NCBI GenBank assembly: GCA_032164245.1
Contig: JAVMKO010000020.1
Span: forward strand, 12,552,706 to 12,616,705
Direction of reading: 5' to 3'
Length of the DNA stretch: 64,000 nt
Source: Sternotherus odoratus
Taxonomy: Eukaryota > Chordata > Testudines > Kinosternidae
Shown here: piece by piece, positions 1 through 7,480 of the stretch
Layout: the number at the start of each line of letters is the position of its first letter
Position numbering within the stretch: position 1 is the first letter of the stretch
The notes under the pieces: generated by a model
The model's database searches: none
What the model was told of the DNA's origin: nothing
What the model saw: the letters and a program-made list of their open reading frames with translations, nothing else
Translations under genes and position numbers: made by a program

Positions 1-525
1 CTGGTTTTGACAAAAAGCCCAACATTTTATTTTATTCACAAAAGCCAGGTGTTCTGTGACACAAAGTTCAGATTATCTTTATTCTGGTTCACAGAGTTCA
101 GAATTAATACTGTACTTTCATCCCCCAGACACCATCTGTGTTTCCTAATGATGCTCAACCCCCTGCCCAACAAACACCCCATTAGTCTGCACAGACACAA
201 GTATCTTTCGCTGCTGACAACTTTACCGGTGTTTTTAACCCTCTACTGCACCATGACTTAAAAATAAAAAATGGACAACGCTATTTTAAGTGTACTCTTG
301 CCCTCCACCTGTGATTTTGTTAAATAACTTTATGAAATATTCTCCCTCCCACCCACTAGAATGCTATTTAAATAGCTTTTAAAAAGTAAAATATACTAAA
401 AAAGAAAAATCACAGGTAAGCCCCAGCTCCCGCCTCTCCAAAATTTCAACATACCAAATGGGAAAAGCAAATAAAGGGACCAAGTGGGAGGTAATAAAAT
501 GGGGACCCAGGAATATGGGAACTGT
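1..525. other. Unassigned AT-rich non-coding DNA
   Basis: No gene is supported here. The only open frames are short and look like chance. There is a pyrimidine-rich stretch with several AATAAA-like strings around 255-275, but no upstream coding region that would make it a convincing 3' UTR. I see no repeat I can name. Confidence 0.4.
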
Positions 526-529
526 CCTA

Positions 530-897
530 CTTAATCAGACGAGTGGTCCATCAAATCCAGTATCCTGTCTTTGACAGTGGTCAGTACCAGCTGCTTCACA
601 GGGAAGTGCAAGAAAGGTTTTATGCTGCTACCCATCACTCCAGTATCTGAGCACTTTTCACATAAAATCAGTAGCATTAATGAAGTCCCCAGTGGACTTC
701 ATGGAGTGCAGCCTGGAGCAGGCAGTTATAGGATGACCTAGCCATGAGGAAAGTTTCCTCCTAACTCCTGTTAGAATCTGGTGCATACATGGAAGCAGAG
801 AATTGATAGAACTCTTTTGCTTGTTCTTTACTTTTCTCTTTTTTTAATCCTCTGTTGTTTACTATTATAACTCTATAACTTGTCATATTATCCATAG
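530..897 (-). mobile_element. CR1 LINE 3' UTR fragment, left part
   Basis: The segment around 545-615 (a string of the type 'ccagtatcctgtct' followed by 'gacagtgg') is the antisense of the common sauropsid CR1 3' UTR. The part at 735-790 also reads like a CR1 3' UTR. The fragment resumes at 1386 after the insertion at 898-1385. The stretch at about 630-715 fits less well and may be diverged or a small insertion. It is non-coding and decayed. Family assignment rests on recognising typical CR1 tail strings, not on an alignment. Confidence 0.55.
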
Positions 898-977
898 AGT
901 CCTGTGGCACCTTAAAGACTAACTAAAGTATTGAAGCATAAGCTTTCGTGGGCCAATACCCACTTCGTTGGTTGCAT

Positions 978-1015
978 CTGACGAAGTGGGTATTGGCCCA
1001 TGAAAGCTTATGCTT
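978..1015 (+). ncRNA. Hammerhead ribozyme-like core, minimal type I
   Basis: The core reads CTGACGA (978-984), then an extra A, stem II GTGGG paired with CCCAT (one G-U pair) across the loop TATTGG, then GAAA (1002-1005). Stem III follows as AGC, loop TTAT, GCT, and predicted cleavage is after U1015. All invariant core residues CUGANGA and GAAA are present. Penelope-like elements of animals are known to carry such minimal hammerheads, thought to act as dimers. Activity of this copy is not shown. The opposite arm carries CCAACGA instead and is therefore broken. Confidence 0.7.
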
Positions 1016-1055
1016 CAATACTTTAGTTAGTCTTTAAGATGCCACAGGACTCTTT

Positions 1056-1338
1056 GGGCTTGTCTCCACTTGAGCCGGCAGGGATCGATCTTTTGGTGGT
1101 CGATTTATCGCGTCTCGTTAAGACGCGATAAATCGACCACCAGTGGCTCCCCCGTCGACTCCGGAAGTCCAGCTCATGAAGAGGCGCAAGCTGGAGTCGA
1201 CGGGGGACCGCGCCGCCGACCGCCACCGCCGTGAGAATGGGAGGTAAGTCGGGTGTAGAGACGTCGATTTCAGCTACGTTATTAACGTAGCTGAAATTGC
1301 GTATCTACAGTCGATTTCCCCCCCAGTGGAGACCAGCC
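1056..1338 (+). mobile_element. Palindromic CpG-rich MITE (family 1, copy A)
   Basis: Imperfect terminal inverted repeats: GGGCTTGTCTCCACT at the left, and the reverse complement of AGTGGAGACCAGCC at the right. Inside are two hairpins: perfect 22-bp arms at 1094-1115/1121-1142 with a 5-nt loop, and 14-bp arms at 1267-1280/1284-1297. The element is rich in CpG and in cgat/gtcgac strings. It is nested in the tail of the Penelope-derived unit, so it is the youngest insertion at this locus. Related copies lie at 6934, 23289, 62145 and 62515. A 3-bp TNA TSD in other copies suggests the PIF/Harbinger superfamily (inference). Confidence 0.8.
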
Positions 1339-1385
1339 TCCAGTTACTTCTGCTATTCCAGACTAACACGGCTACCTCTCTGATT

Positions 1386-1630
1386 ATTATCCATAGAAAT
1401 ATCCAACCATGTTTTAAAATCCCGCTAAGCTCTTGACCACAGTAATATCTTACGGCAATGAGTCCCACAGACTAAATGTGTGTTTGTAGGGGGTGAAGGG
1501 AGAAAGTATTTCCTTTTATCAGTTTTAAATTTGCCTGCTGAAGTTTGTGGGGTGTTGTCTTGTTCTTGCGTCATGAGATAGGGACACTAATGATCTTATT
1601 GTGCCAGATATAACAATATTCTGCAATGTC
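1386..1630 (-). mobile_element. CR1 LINE 3' fragment, right part
   Basis: Continues the CR1 segment interrupted at 897. The strings 'aaatcccgctaagctctt', 'cggcaatgagtcccacag' and 'agtatttccttttatc' are the antisense of the CR1 3' region also visible at 19205-19375 and 36000-36110. It is degraded and non-coding. Confidence 0.65.
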
Positions 1631-1639
1631 CCAGTTAAA

Positions 1640-2008
1640 CTTTATTGAATTAAGTTTAATACCTTTGGGGTTCATTTTATTAAAAATGCAATTATTTATG
1701 TGTTATGAGATTGTATATAACTTCTCCAGGAGGAGGGAGTATACTAATGTAATTCCTTTGATTATCAGCCATTTGAAGCTTCACCCTGGGGAAGGGCTCA
1801 GTTGTCTGGCTGATTACCTATTCAGTCTCTTCAAAGGTTCAGACTGGATTCTTTAAAGACCAGAAGGGAAACAAAGGACTTTGGGATAAGTGCCTGAGTT
1901 TAATGACTCCAGCAAAGGGACAGAACCTTGTTCTGTCGAAGGAGAGTGCTCCAGTCCTTAGCCAAGGGTTGGAAGGAGCCCTCGTGGAAGTGTGTGTGTG
2001 TGTGTGTA

Positions 2009-2049
<41 letters not shown>

Positions 2050-2456
2050 TCTTTGATAAGTTTATATGCATGCATATAGGTTCTTTAACATTTGTAATAA
2101 TCTTTCTCTGTAGTGCTTTTAACTTAAGGATAATATATGCTTGCTAAGAAAGAGCTACGTGGCACCTTATAACTATAGCAATTACACTGTATCATCTCTG
2201 AGGAAAGAAGAGAAGCAGGTCACACTGCCTTTATTTGGGAATAACATAGTGAAGGCAGGGAACTGGTCATCTTGGAAATACTCCAGGCAGGTGGAAGAGG
2301 TATCGGGGTCTCCACCCAAGAGAGATGGTGCCCCAGGAAGGTGGAAGTCTGAGAGTGGCGCTCTTGCTGAACCACTGAGGGGAAATACAGGTACAGTTGC
2401 CCCAGATAATGACACTTGTAAAAATACCCTGTTGGAATGAAAGAAAAAGGTCTTTA
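1640..2456. other. Repeat-like non-coding DNA of unknown family
   Basis: Contains an open frame of 99 codons at 2141-2440 and antisense frames of similar size, none resembling a protein I know. The composition (AAAGG/CAGGAAGG-rich, with a (TG)n tract inside) recalls an LTR or internal retroelement region, but I could not find matching TG...CA ends with a TSD. Left unclassified. Confidence 0.3.
1991..2049 (+). repeat. (TG)n(AG)n compound microsatellite
   Basis: About 40 bases of TG dinucleotides interrupted once by TATG, followed by about 18 bases of AG repeats. Likely polymorphic in length. Confidence 0.95.
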
Positions 2457-3432
2457 GTTTGTGTCATAAGTGTAAAGTGCTGGAGAGGGTTATTCTGCCA
2501 GTATGGGGTTAATGTTACCTGAGAACAAGTGACGTAAGAGCTTCCCTGCCACAAGGGAGGGAGAGAGTTTTTCAAGTTTCAGTTTTGCCTGCCGTGCCAG
2601 CTTGGGCAGGGTCCCAGAGCTCGTCTCTAGCTATGGAGAAAACTTTCCTTCTTATATTCCTATTAACTGACTGTAAGTAATATTTTGATTTCCATAAGTT
2701 CTGTACCTATTTAGGGTGTCTCTATCCTTTTCAGAGGGTGTAAGAGGGTTTACCCCCCAGTCTCTATGCTCCTGAGTACAAAGGCTGGGCCTCTTCTATG
2801 CCAGACTAACAAGTCTTTCTCCCCCCACACCCCACCTTGCCAGTTGGGGGTTTTGGGGTTACCAATCGCTGCCACCAATCGAGTATACTTCCAAAACCTT
2901 GGAGGGGCCCCCGATCTTCCCCACCCCAACTTTGTCCCCCTCCCTGGTTTTCAAAGTCAGATACCTGAAGGCTGCTTTCCTTCACCCTCTGTCTCTCTGT
3001 ACCTGAGAGGCAGACACCTGGAAACTGCTTCCCTTCACCCTCCCCGGCTGAAGGCAAACTTCCCTGAACCCTGACTCTGTCTTCCTCCCTGGAAGCCAAG
3101 TCAGATACCTGGGGGCTATGCACTTCCCCCTACCTCCTCTCTTCCCTGTGAAGAGAGAAGAACCTTAAGGAAAATAAACCAGACGGTTTTATAACTAGAA
3201 AATTTAATAAAGAAAAAGGTTAAAGCAGAGATACAGACACTTTACATTTGGGGTTTCCCACTTTCTTCTGAAAAGGAAAGAACACCGCAAAGGCACGGCT
3301 TAATAAAAAGAATCAAATAGTTATACTCACATTAGCTAAGTAGAAGTATCAGAAAAAGGTAGAGCCATCTTTATAGCCAAAGATGGTCTAGAACCCTTGC
3401 CAGCTACCTTGGCAAGCTTCCTGCCTCATGTG

Positions 3433-3536
3433 CAGCCAAGATGGAACTCCCTGGCTTTTGCCTCCTCCCTGGAGACCAGCCAAGATGGAACTCCCTGGCT
3501 TTTGCCTCCTCCCTGGAGACCAGCCAAGATGGAACT
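3433..3536 (+). repeat. 44-bp tandem repeat inside the LTR
   Basis: Two near-identical 44-bp units (3433-3476, 3477-3520) and 16 bases of a third, built around 'cagccaagatggaact' and 'tgcctcctccctggagac'. The older LTR copy lacks this expansion, so it arose within the lineage of the nested copy. Confidence 0.9.
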
Positions 3537-3615
3537 GACTGTTTTGCTCCTCCCTTCTTCATGGGCTCGAGGCTCCTCCCTCCCCCATGGCAGGGAAACT
3601 CCTACGTTTCCTGTC

Positions 3616-3689
3616 TTAGATAACAAACCCCACCCAGGCAAGGCACATTGTGTTAGATAACATAGTCCCACCCAGGCAAGGCACCCTCC
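3616..3689 (+). repeat. 37-bp direct duplication inside the LTR
   Basis: Two units beginning TTAGATAACA and containing CCCACCCAGGCAAGGCAC, offset by 37 bp. They lie just upstream of the LTR end. Confidence 0.85.
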
Positions 3690-4246
3690 ATACTTATGAC
3701 AGAGGGGAAGTTAGAGAACTCGAGATTGTGAAGTGTACTATAAGTCCATGTTCTATTCTCTTTTCTTTATTAAATCTTTTTAGTTATAAAAAGCATTTGG
3801 TTTATTTCCCTTAAGGTTCTCTCTGGTTTCAGACTGGGGAGGGAGGAAGGGGAGTAAGTATAAGGACCAGCTCAGTGTATGAGCTGAAGAGCGGAGTCCA
3901 TCTCTCTCTACCTTTGGGCGAGAAGGGTGAGGGTGAGGGGAAACAGCCTCTGAGGGTCCGGCTCTCAGGGAGGGAGATGGAGTTAGGGGGGAGTCTGGGT
4001 ACCCCACTCCAGGGCCTTGGAGATTTACTCAGATGGTGGCAGCTTGGGTTCCCCAATTTCCAAACTGGTAGAGTGTGGGATCTGGGGGTGTAAAGAATTA
4101 ACTTAAGCTGGGAAGCAGCTTGGAGTTAGTGGTATGGCATAGAAGAGTCCCTTCTCTGTACCCAGGGTTCAGAGAAGGGGGGTGACACTCTTACAGTTTG
4201 CCACTTAAAAAAGGGATGAAGACAGAAGGCTATGTCATCGCTGCAG

Positions 4247-4470
4247 GAAACAAGTGTGTGTTTTTACACAGATATAGCTATCTGGATGTAAAATCCCAGT
4301 AGAGACAAACCACAAGTAGTTTGTACGTCAGTATAGCTAGTTGAGCCTAACCTGGAGTTTACCTTCCCTAGCAACATTAAGGGGAGAAAAAACCTATAGC
4401 GCCTTTTCACCACTAAGATTTTACATCAAGATAGCTGTCTTCAGGGTAAAATCACACTTTCTGTTTCTTC
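4247..4470. mobile_element. Palindromic MITE-like element
   Basis: About 45-bp inverted arms: 'gtttttacacagatatagct' near 4258 pairs with the reverse complement of 'agctgtcttcagggtaaaat' near 4432. Both arms continue with TGTAAAATC toward the centre. The outer parts carry AAACAAGTGTG and the complement of CACTTTCTGTTT. There is no coding content. I did not identify a TSD, so the superfamily is open. Confidence 0.6.
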
Positions 4471-4479
4471 AGTGAAGAC

Positions 4480-5148
4480 TTAGGGTAAGGTTACACTTAC
4501 CGGATTATAGCGCTTTTGGTTGTAGCGGTACCCATATACCTCAATAGGTATTGTGCTATAGGATGTCTTGGCGTGGCCACATTTGCGGCAGTTGTTGCGG
4601 CACAGGGAGTGGTGCATTCTGGGCAGCTATCCCAGCATTCAGCTGGGTGCAATGTGCTTTTGAAACGAGGGGGGTTAGGGGGAACGGGGAACGTGTGCGT
4701 AGGGAGGGAACTTCAGGCTGTCAGTGACTTTTCCTTAGAGAAAACTGACAGGCTCTGTATTTAAGTCACACAGCTCCGTCCGTAAGCATTTCCAGTGGTT
4801 ATTTGCTGTGAGTTGTAAGAGAGAAACTAAAAAGGTACTTCCGCATTTTTCCTCCCGTTTTCAAAACAACACTTACACGTCATTTGCCTTTAATGGCTTG
4901 TTAATTGCCTTAAATGGCTCGGAGGCATGCCAGAGATCCCTTATCGCGTAATGACTGATTACACTGGCCCTAACACACTACAGGGAATACGCAAAAGCCC
5001 TTATCACCCTCGGAGAGGTGGTTTTACAGTTGCGCTTTAAACAGAGACTTTTTGCGCAAAATGTGCCTTGACAGTGTGTAAGGTTAGAGTGTTATAGCGC
5101 TCCTGGAGGGTTTTAGCGCTATAAAGCACCAGTCTAACCAAGCCCTTA
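4480..5148. mobile_element. Harbinger-like non-autonomous DNA transposon
   Basis: The element runs from GGGTAAGGTTACACTTACC (4483) to the inverted partner CCAGTCTAACCAAGCCC ending at 5145, 663 bp. It is flanked on both sides by TTA (4480-4482, 5146-5148). Three-base TWA target duplications with GGG-starting inverted repeats are typical of PIF/Harbinger elements. Subterminal 'tagcgct' motifs occur near both ends (around 4508 and 5095-5122). The one longer frame inside (4516-4764) does not resemble a transposase, so the element is non-autonomous. Confidence 0.75.
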
Positions 5149-5149
5149 G

Positions 5150-5335
5150 ACATGGACTGGGACATGAGAGGAGAGAATGAGTTACATGCCTTAGGGCCTG
5201 TCTTCTTAAATGAGGTGTGGTTCTGAATCCCTATTAGGTTGCTGAGAAATGACGAGGGCAGTGGTTTTTGGTGCTTACTAAAGAGCCTGTGATTTGCATT
5301 TTAATAGAAGTTTTGCTGTTGGTTTCAATGGGTGC
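5150..5335. other. Short unique spacer
   Basis: Lies between the Harbinger-like element and the next LTR. No gene or named repeat is seen. Confidence 0.5.
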
Positions 5336-6059
5336 AGGATTATAGCAGGGCGGCGACTCACCCCGCAGCGCCTCCTGCTGGTTTGTCCGGGGAATTAGCT
5401 CGCCAGCATCTGAAGCGCCCTCTGCAGGCCGATGTCCCGCTTGCTGCTCTGGCCCCGTGTCCCTCCCAGACCCCGGTGCCCTCTTACCAAGGGTGCTGCA
5501 CCCTTGCAGTACCCCCACAGTCTCAGGGTCTCCCCTCCCTGGTGAACCCTCCACCCTCTATCCCCACCTTGCCTCAGCCTAGGCAACTGCCAGTCACCAT
5601 TTACCGCCATTCACTGAGGCAAACTGCAGTATAATTGCCACTCATCACTGGCAAGGGGGGTTGGCCTGCTGCCTCTGCATCTGTAGCTCTGGGCTGTCTC
5701 CTGCAACCCCAGTACCCTTTTTGGGCCTTCCCCTAGGCCCTGCAGCCTGGGAGTTTCTAGGGTGGAGCTTCCCCAGCTCCTCTAGCCTTGCCCCAGCCCT
5801 GCACCACTCTAGGTTCCTTATCAAGCTCCCAGCAGCCAGGCCTGTCTGCCTCCTCAGATAGAGAAGGAGACTGTCTCTTTTTGTGCTCCAAACTCTGGGC
5901 TCTTTTTATCAGGGTCTGCTGGGCCTTAATTGAACCAGCCACAGCTGTGGCTGCTCGGCCCAATCAGGCTGGAGCTTGTTTGCTCCCAGCCACAACCCTT
6001 TCTTGGGCTGTTTTAAGTCCTTTTTCCCCAGAGTGGGGCAGCCGCCCCACTACAAGGAT
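5336..6059 (-). mobile_element. Solo LTR with AGGAT target duplication
   Basis: The body is 5341-6054 (714 bp), with TSD AGGAT at 5336-5340 and 6055-6059. On the minus strand it begins TGTAGTGGGGCGGC and ends GCCGCCCTGCTATA, so its ends form an 11-of-14 inverted repeat as in retroviral LTRs. The final CA has become TA, a C-to-T change. It is GC-rich and has a TATA-like GATAAAAAG on the minus strand near 5905. It encodes nothing; the open frames across it are chance. A DNA transposon with a 5-bp TSD is the alternative. Confidence 0.75.
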
Positions 6060-6134
6060 CAGAGCTCAAATGTCCCTCTGTTCCTAAAAAGCAAGCCTCA
6101 TTAAATCAAACAGTGACAAAGAAAAAAAGACAGA

Positions 6135-6207
6135 CTTGAAAGCTTCTCTCTCACCAACAGATGTTGGTCCAATAAAAGCTGTTACTTCACCCACCTTGTC
6201 TTCCTAA
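6135..6207 (+). mobile_element. Penelope-like element 3' tail fragment
   Basis: Contains GAAAGCTTCTCTCTC, then the hairpin ACCAACAGATGTTGGT (6153-6168), then CCAATAAAAGCTGTTAC and CACCCACCTTGTC. I recognise this as another family of PLE-associated terminal repeat common in reptiles. Only the part downstream of the ribozyme-like core is present, so no complete hammerhead can be drawn. Confidence 0.55.
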
Positions 6208-6620
6208 AGAGAAAAAGAGTAAAAGGCAGAACAGTAGAGTTTAGAGATGGAGAAGTCTGTGCCAGGCCTTTCCTCTTCACAAGGCAGGGCAGGACTGTTC
6301 CGAAAAATGTATTCTCCAGCGCTTTGTCCAATTCTGCTTTAAATGACTCTAGCAATAGGCTATTGATTTTTCTTCATGTTAAATTTCTTTTGATTTGCTG
6401 CTGCTTTCGTAGTGCTCACAGGCTCATTGTGTGTTTTTGTTGGGTATTGCTTGACCACTTGAATCTTGCTGGTTTTGAAGGGTAAAGCAGAACCAAGAAG
6501 GAAGTGAAGGGTTGGTTGCTTTGTCTGCTATATTTCTCTACCTCACCATGCTGCAGAATAAAGGAGAGTGAATTCCTCAGAGGATTTATGCTCTTTTTGC
6601 CTTACATAGTGAAAATGAGA

Positions 6621-6933
6621 GATTCATAGAGTTGAAGGCCAGAAGGAACCACCAGAACATCTAGTCTGACCTCTTGTATATAACATGAGCCAGCACCCTC
6701 ACACTAAACCCAAAGACCCAAATTAGACCAAAGTATTACAGCCCACTGGAGACTAAACTGTTATGTGCCACAGACAGAGAGTAGGATGGACTAAGGTGCA
6801 CCAGTGCCCAAGGCCCCTGCAATGGCAGGGGAATGGTTAAGTGAGATATACTCAGATTATTCCAGCAAGTGACCCACACTTCATGCTGCAGAGGGAGGCA
6901 ATCTCCCTGCTCCCATGGTCACTGCAAGTCTGA
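6621..6933 (-). mobile_element. CR1 LINE 3' end, first half
   Basis: Begins with the antisense of the CR1 3' terminus ('ttcatagagttgaaggccag', 'catctagtctgacctc'). It is interrupted at 6933 by a MITE and resumes at 7225. It is the 3' UTR only. The 3' end (on the minus strand) lies near 6621. Confidence 0.75.
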
Positions 6934-7227
6934 GCCCTGGTCTACACTGGAGGGGAGTGATCTAAGATACAGAACTTCAGCTACGAGAATAGCGTAGCTG
7001 AAGTTGACGTACTTAGATCAACTTTCCACAACATCTTCACAGCGCAGAGTCGACTGCTGCCACTCCACCGTAAACTTCACCTGTGCCTCTTGCAGTGGTG
7101 GAGTATCGGAGTTGACGGGAGAGCTCTCGGGGATCGATTTATCATGTCTAGACTAGACACATAAATCAACCCCTGCTAGATTGATCTCACAGCATCGATT
7201 CCCCTCCGTAACGTAGACCTGCCCTGA
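6931..7227. mobile_element. Palindromic MITE family 1, copy B, inside CR1
   Basis: The body is 6934-7224 with TSD TGA at 6931-6933 and 7225-7227. The ends GCCCTGGTCTACACT and the reverse complement of AACGTAGACCTGCCC form the inverted repeat. An internal 'cttcagctac...gtagctgaag' hairpin (about 6976-7002) and the 'tcggggatcgatttatc' segment are shared with the other copies. The CR1 reads through cleanly when one TGA and the body are removed. Confidence 0.85.
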
Positions 7228-7480
7228 CTTAAGGAAAACTTCCTTCCCAAACACATATGGCAATCTGTTAGACCCGGAGCACATGAGCAAGAATCAGCCA
7301 GTTAAGCATGTGAAAGAGAGAATGCTCAAGGTCATCTCAGACTATCAGCCCACCCTGCCCAGTGACCTACCTCAGGCTGCATCTATATCTGATGCTTCAG
7401 CGATAGGAGCCCCCAAACTGCGCAAGCTGAACAAACCCCCGCCAGAATGCATATTAAAAATATAGCCCTGGAATCTACAA
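7225..7480 (-). mobile_element. CR1 LINE 3' UTR, second half
   Basis: Continues the CR1 that stops at 6933: 'aaaacttccttcccaaacac', 'gcaatctgttagaccc' and 'gagcacatgagcaagaatca' are characteristic 3' UTR strings. A 60-codon frame across it is chance. Confidence 0.65.

Larger units (their letters stand above)
898..1385 (+). mobile_element. Penelope-derived foldback unit (copy 1), split by a MITE
   Basis: The left arm (898-970) is the reverse complement of the right arm (974-1055). Both contain the terminal repeat of Penelope-like elements, with the strings 'aagcttatgcttcaat', 'ttagttagtcttta' and 'ggtgccacaggactc' or close variants. The right arm continues into a tail ('cagactaacacggctacc', 1360-1377) after interruption by the MITE at 1056-1338. 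Without that MITE the unit is about 205 bp. It has no coding capacity. The inverted layout matches the units at 15391-15620, 19988-20183 and 39103-39319. Confidence 0.75.
887..1396. repeat. 11-bp TSD attatccatag flanking a PLE-derived insertion
   Basis: The 11-mer attatccatag occurs at 887-897 and again at 1386-1396, exactly bounding the Penelope-derived unit with its nested MITE. It is the duplicated target site and belongs to the interrupted CR1 sequence, which continues on both sides. Confidence 0.85.
2734..3706 (+). mobile_element. Solo LTR, younger copy, nested in the opposite orientation
   Basis: Starts TGTAAGAGGG at 2739, ends TTATGACA at 3701 (963 bp), and has a perfect TSD GAGGG at 2734-2738 and 3702-3706. 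It is the same family as the interrupted minus-strand LTR around it. It has grown by internal duplications: a 44-bp unit at 3433-3476 and 3477-3520 with a partial third, and a 37-bp unit at 3616-3652 and 3653-3689. A TTTAATAAAG string near 3200 is the probable polyadenylation signal. Antisense open frames across it (for example 2806-3123) are chance. Confidence 0.88.
2457..4200 (-). mobile_element. Solo LTR, older copy, interrupted by a second LTR
   Basis: On the minus strand the LTR starts TGTAAGAGTG at 4195 and ends ACTTATGACA at 2462. It is flanked by the perfect 5-bp duplication GTTTG (2457-2461 and 4196-4200). Its sequence is interrupted by the LTR at 2739-3701 plus one target copy, which leaves about 766 bp of its own. 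Both LTRs share the start, the string 'aataaacca', a TTTAATAAAGAAAA polyadenylation-type region, and the end. TG...CA ends with a 5-bp TSD fit a retrovirus-like or Gypsy-like element. The internal coding part was probably lost by LTR-LTR recombination. No gag/pol frame remains. Confidence 0.88.

Noticed and set aside
2141..2440. 99-codon open frame
   Set aside because: No start context, no known domain, overlapping antisense frames of similar length, and it lies in repeat-like DNA.
2739..4195. A single large foldback transposon with arms of about 500 bp
   Set aside because: Each half has its own TG...CA ends and its own 5-bp TSD, so two nested solo LTRs explain it better.
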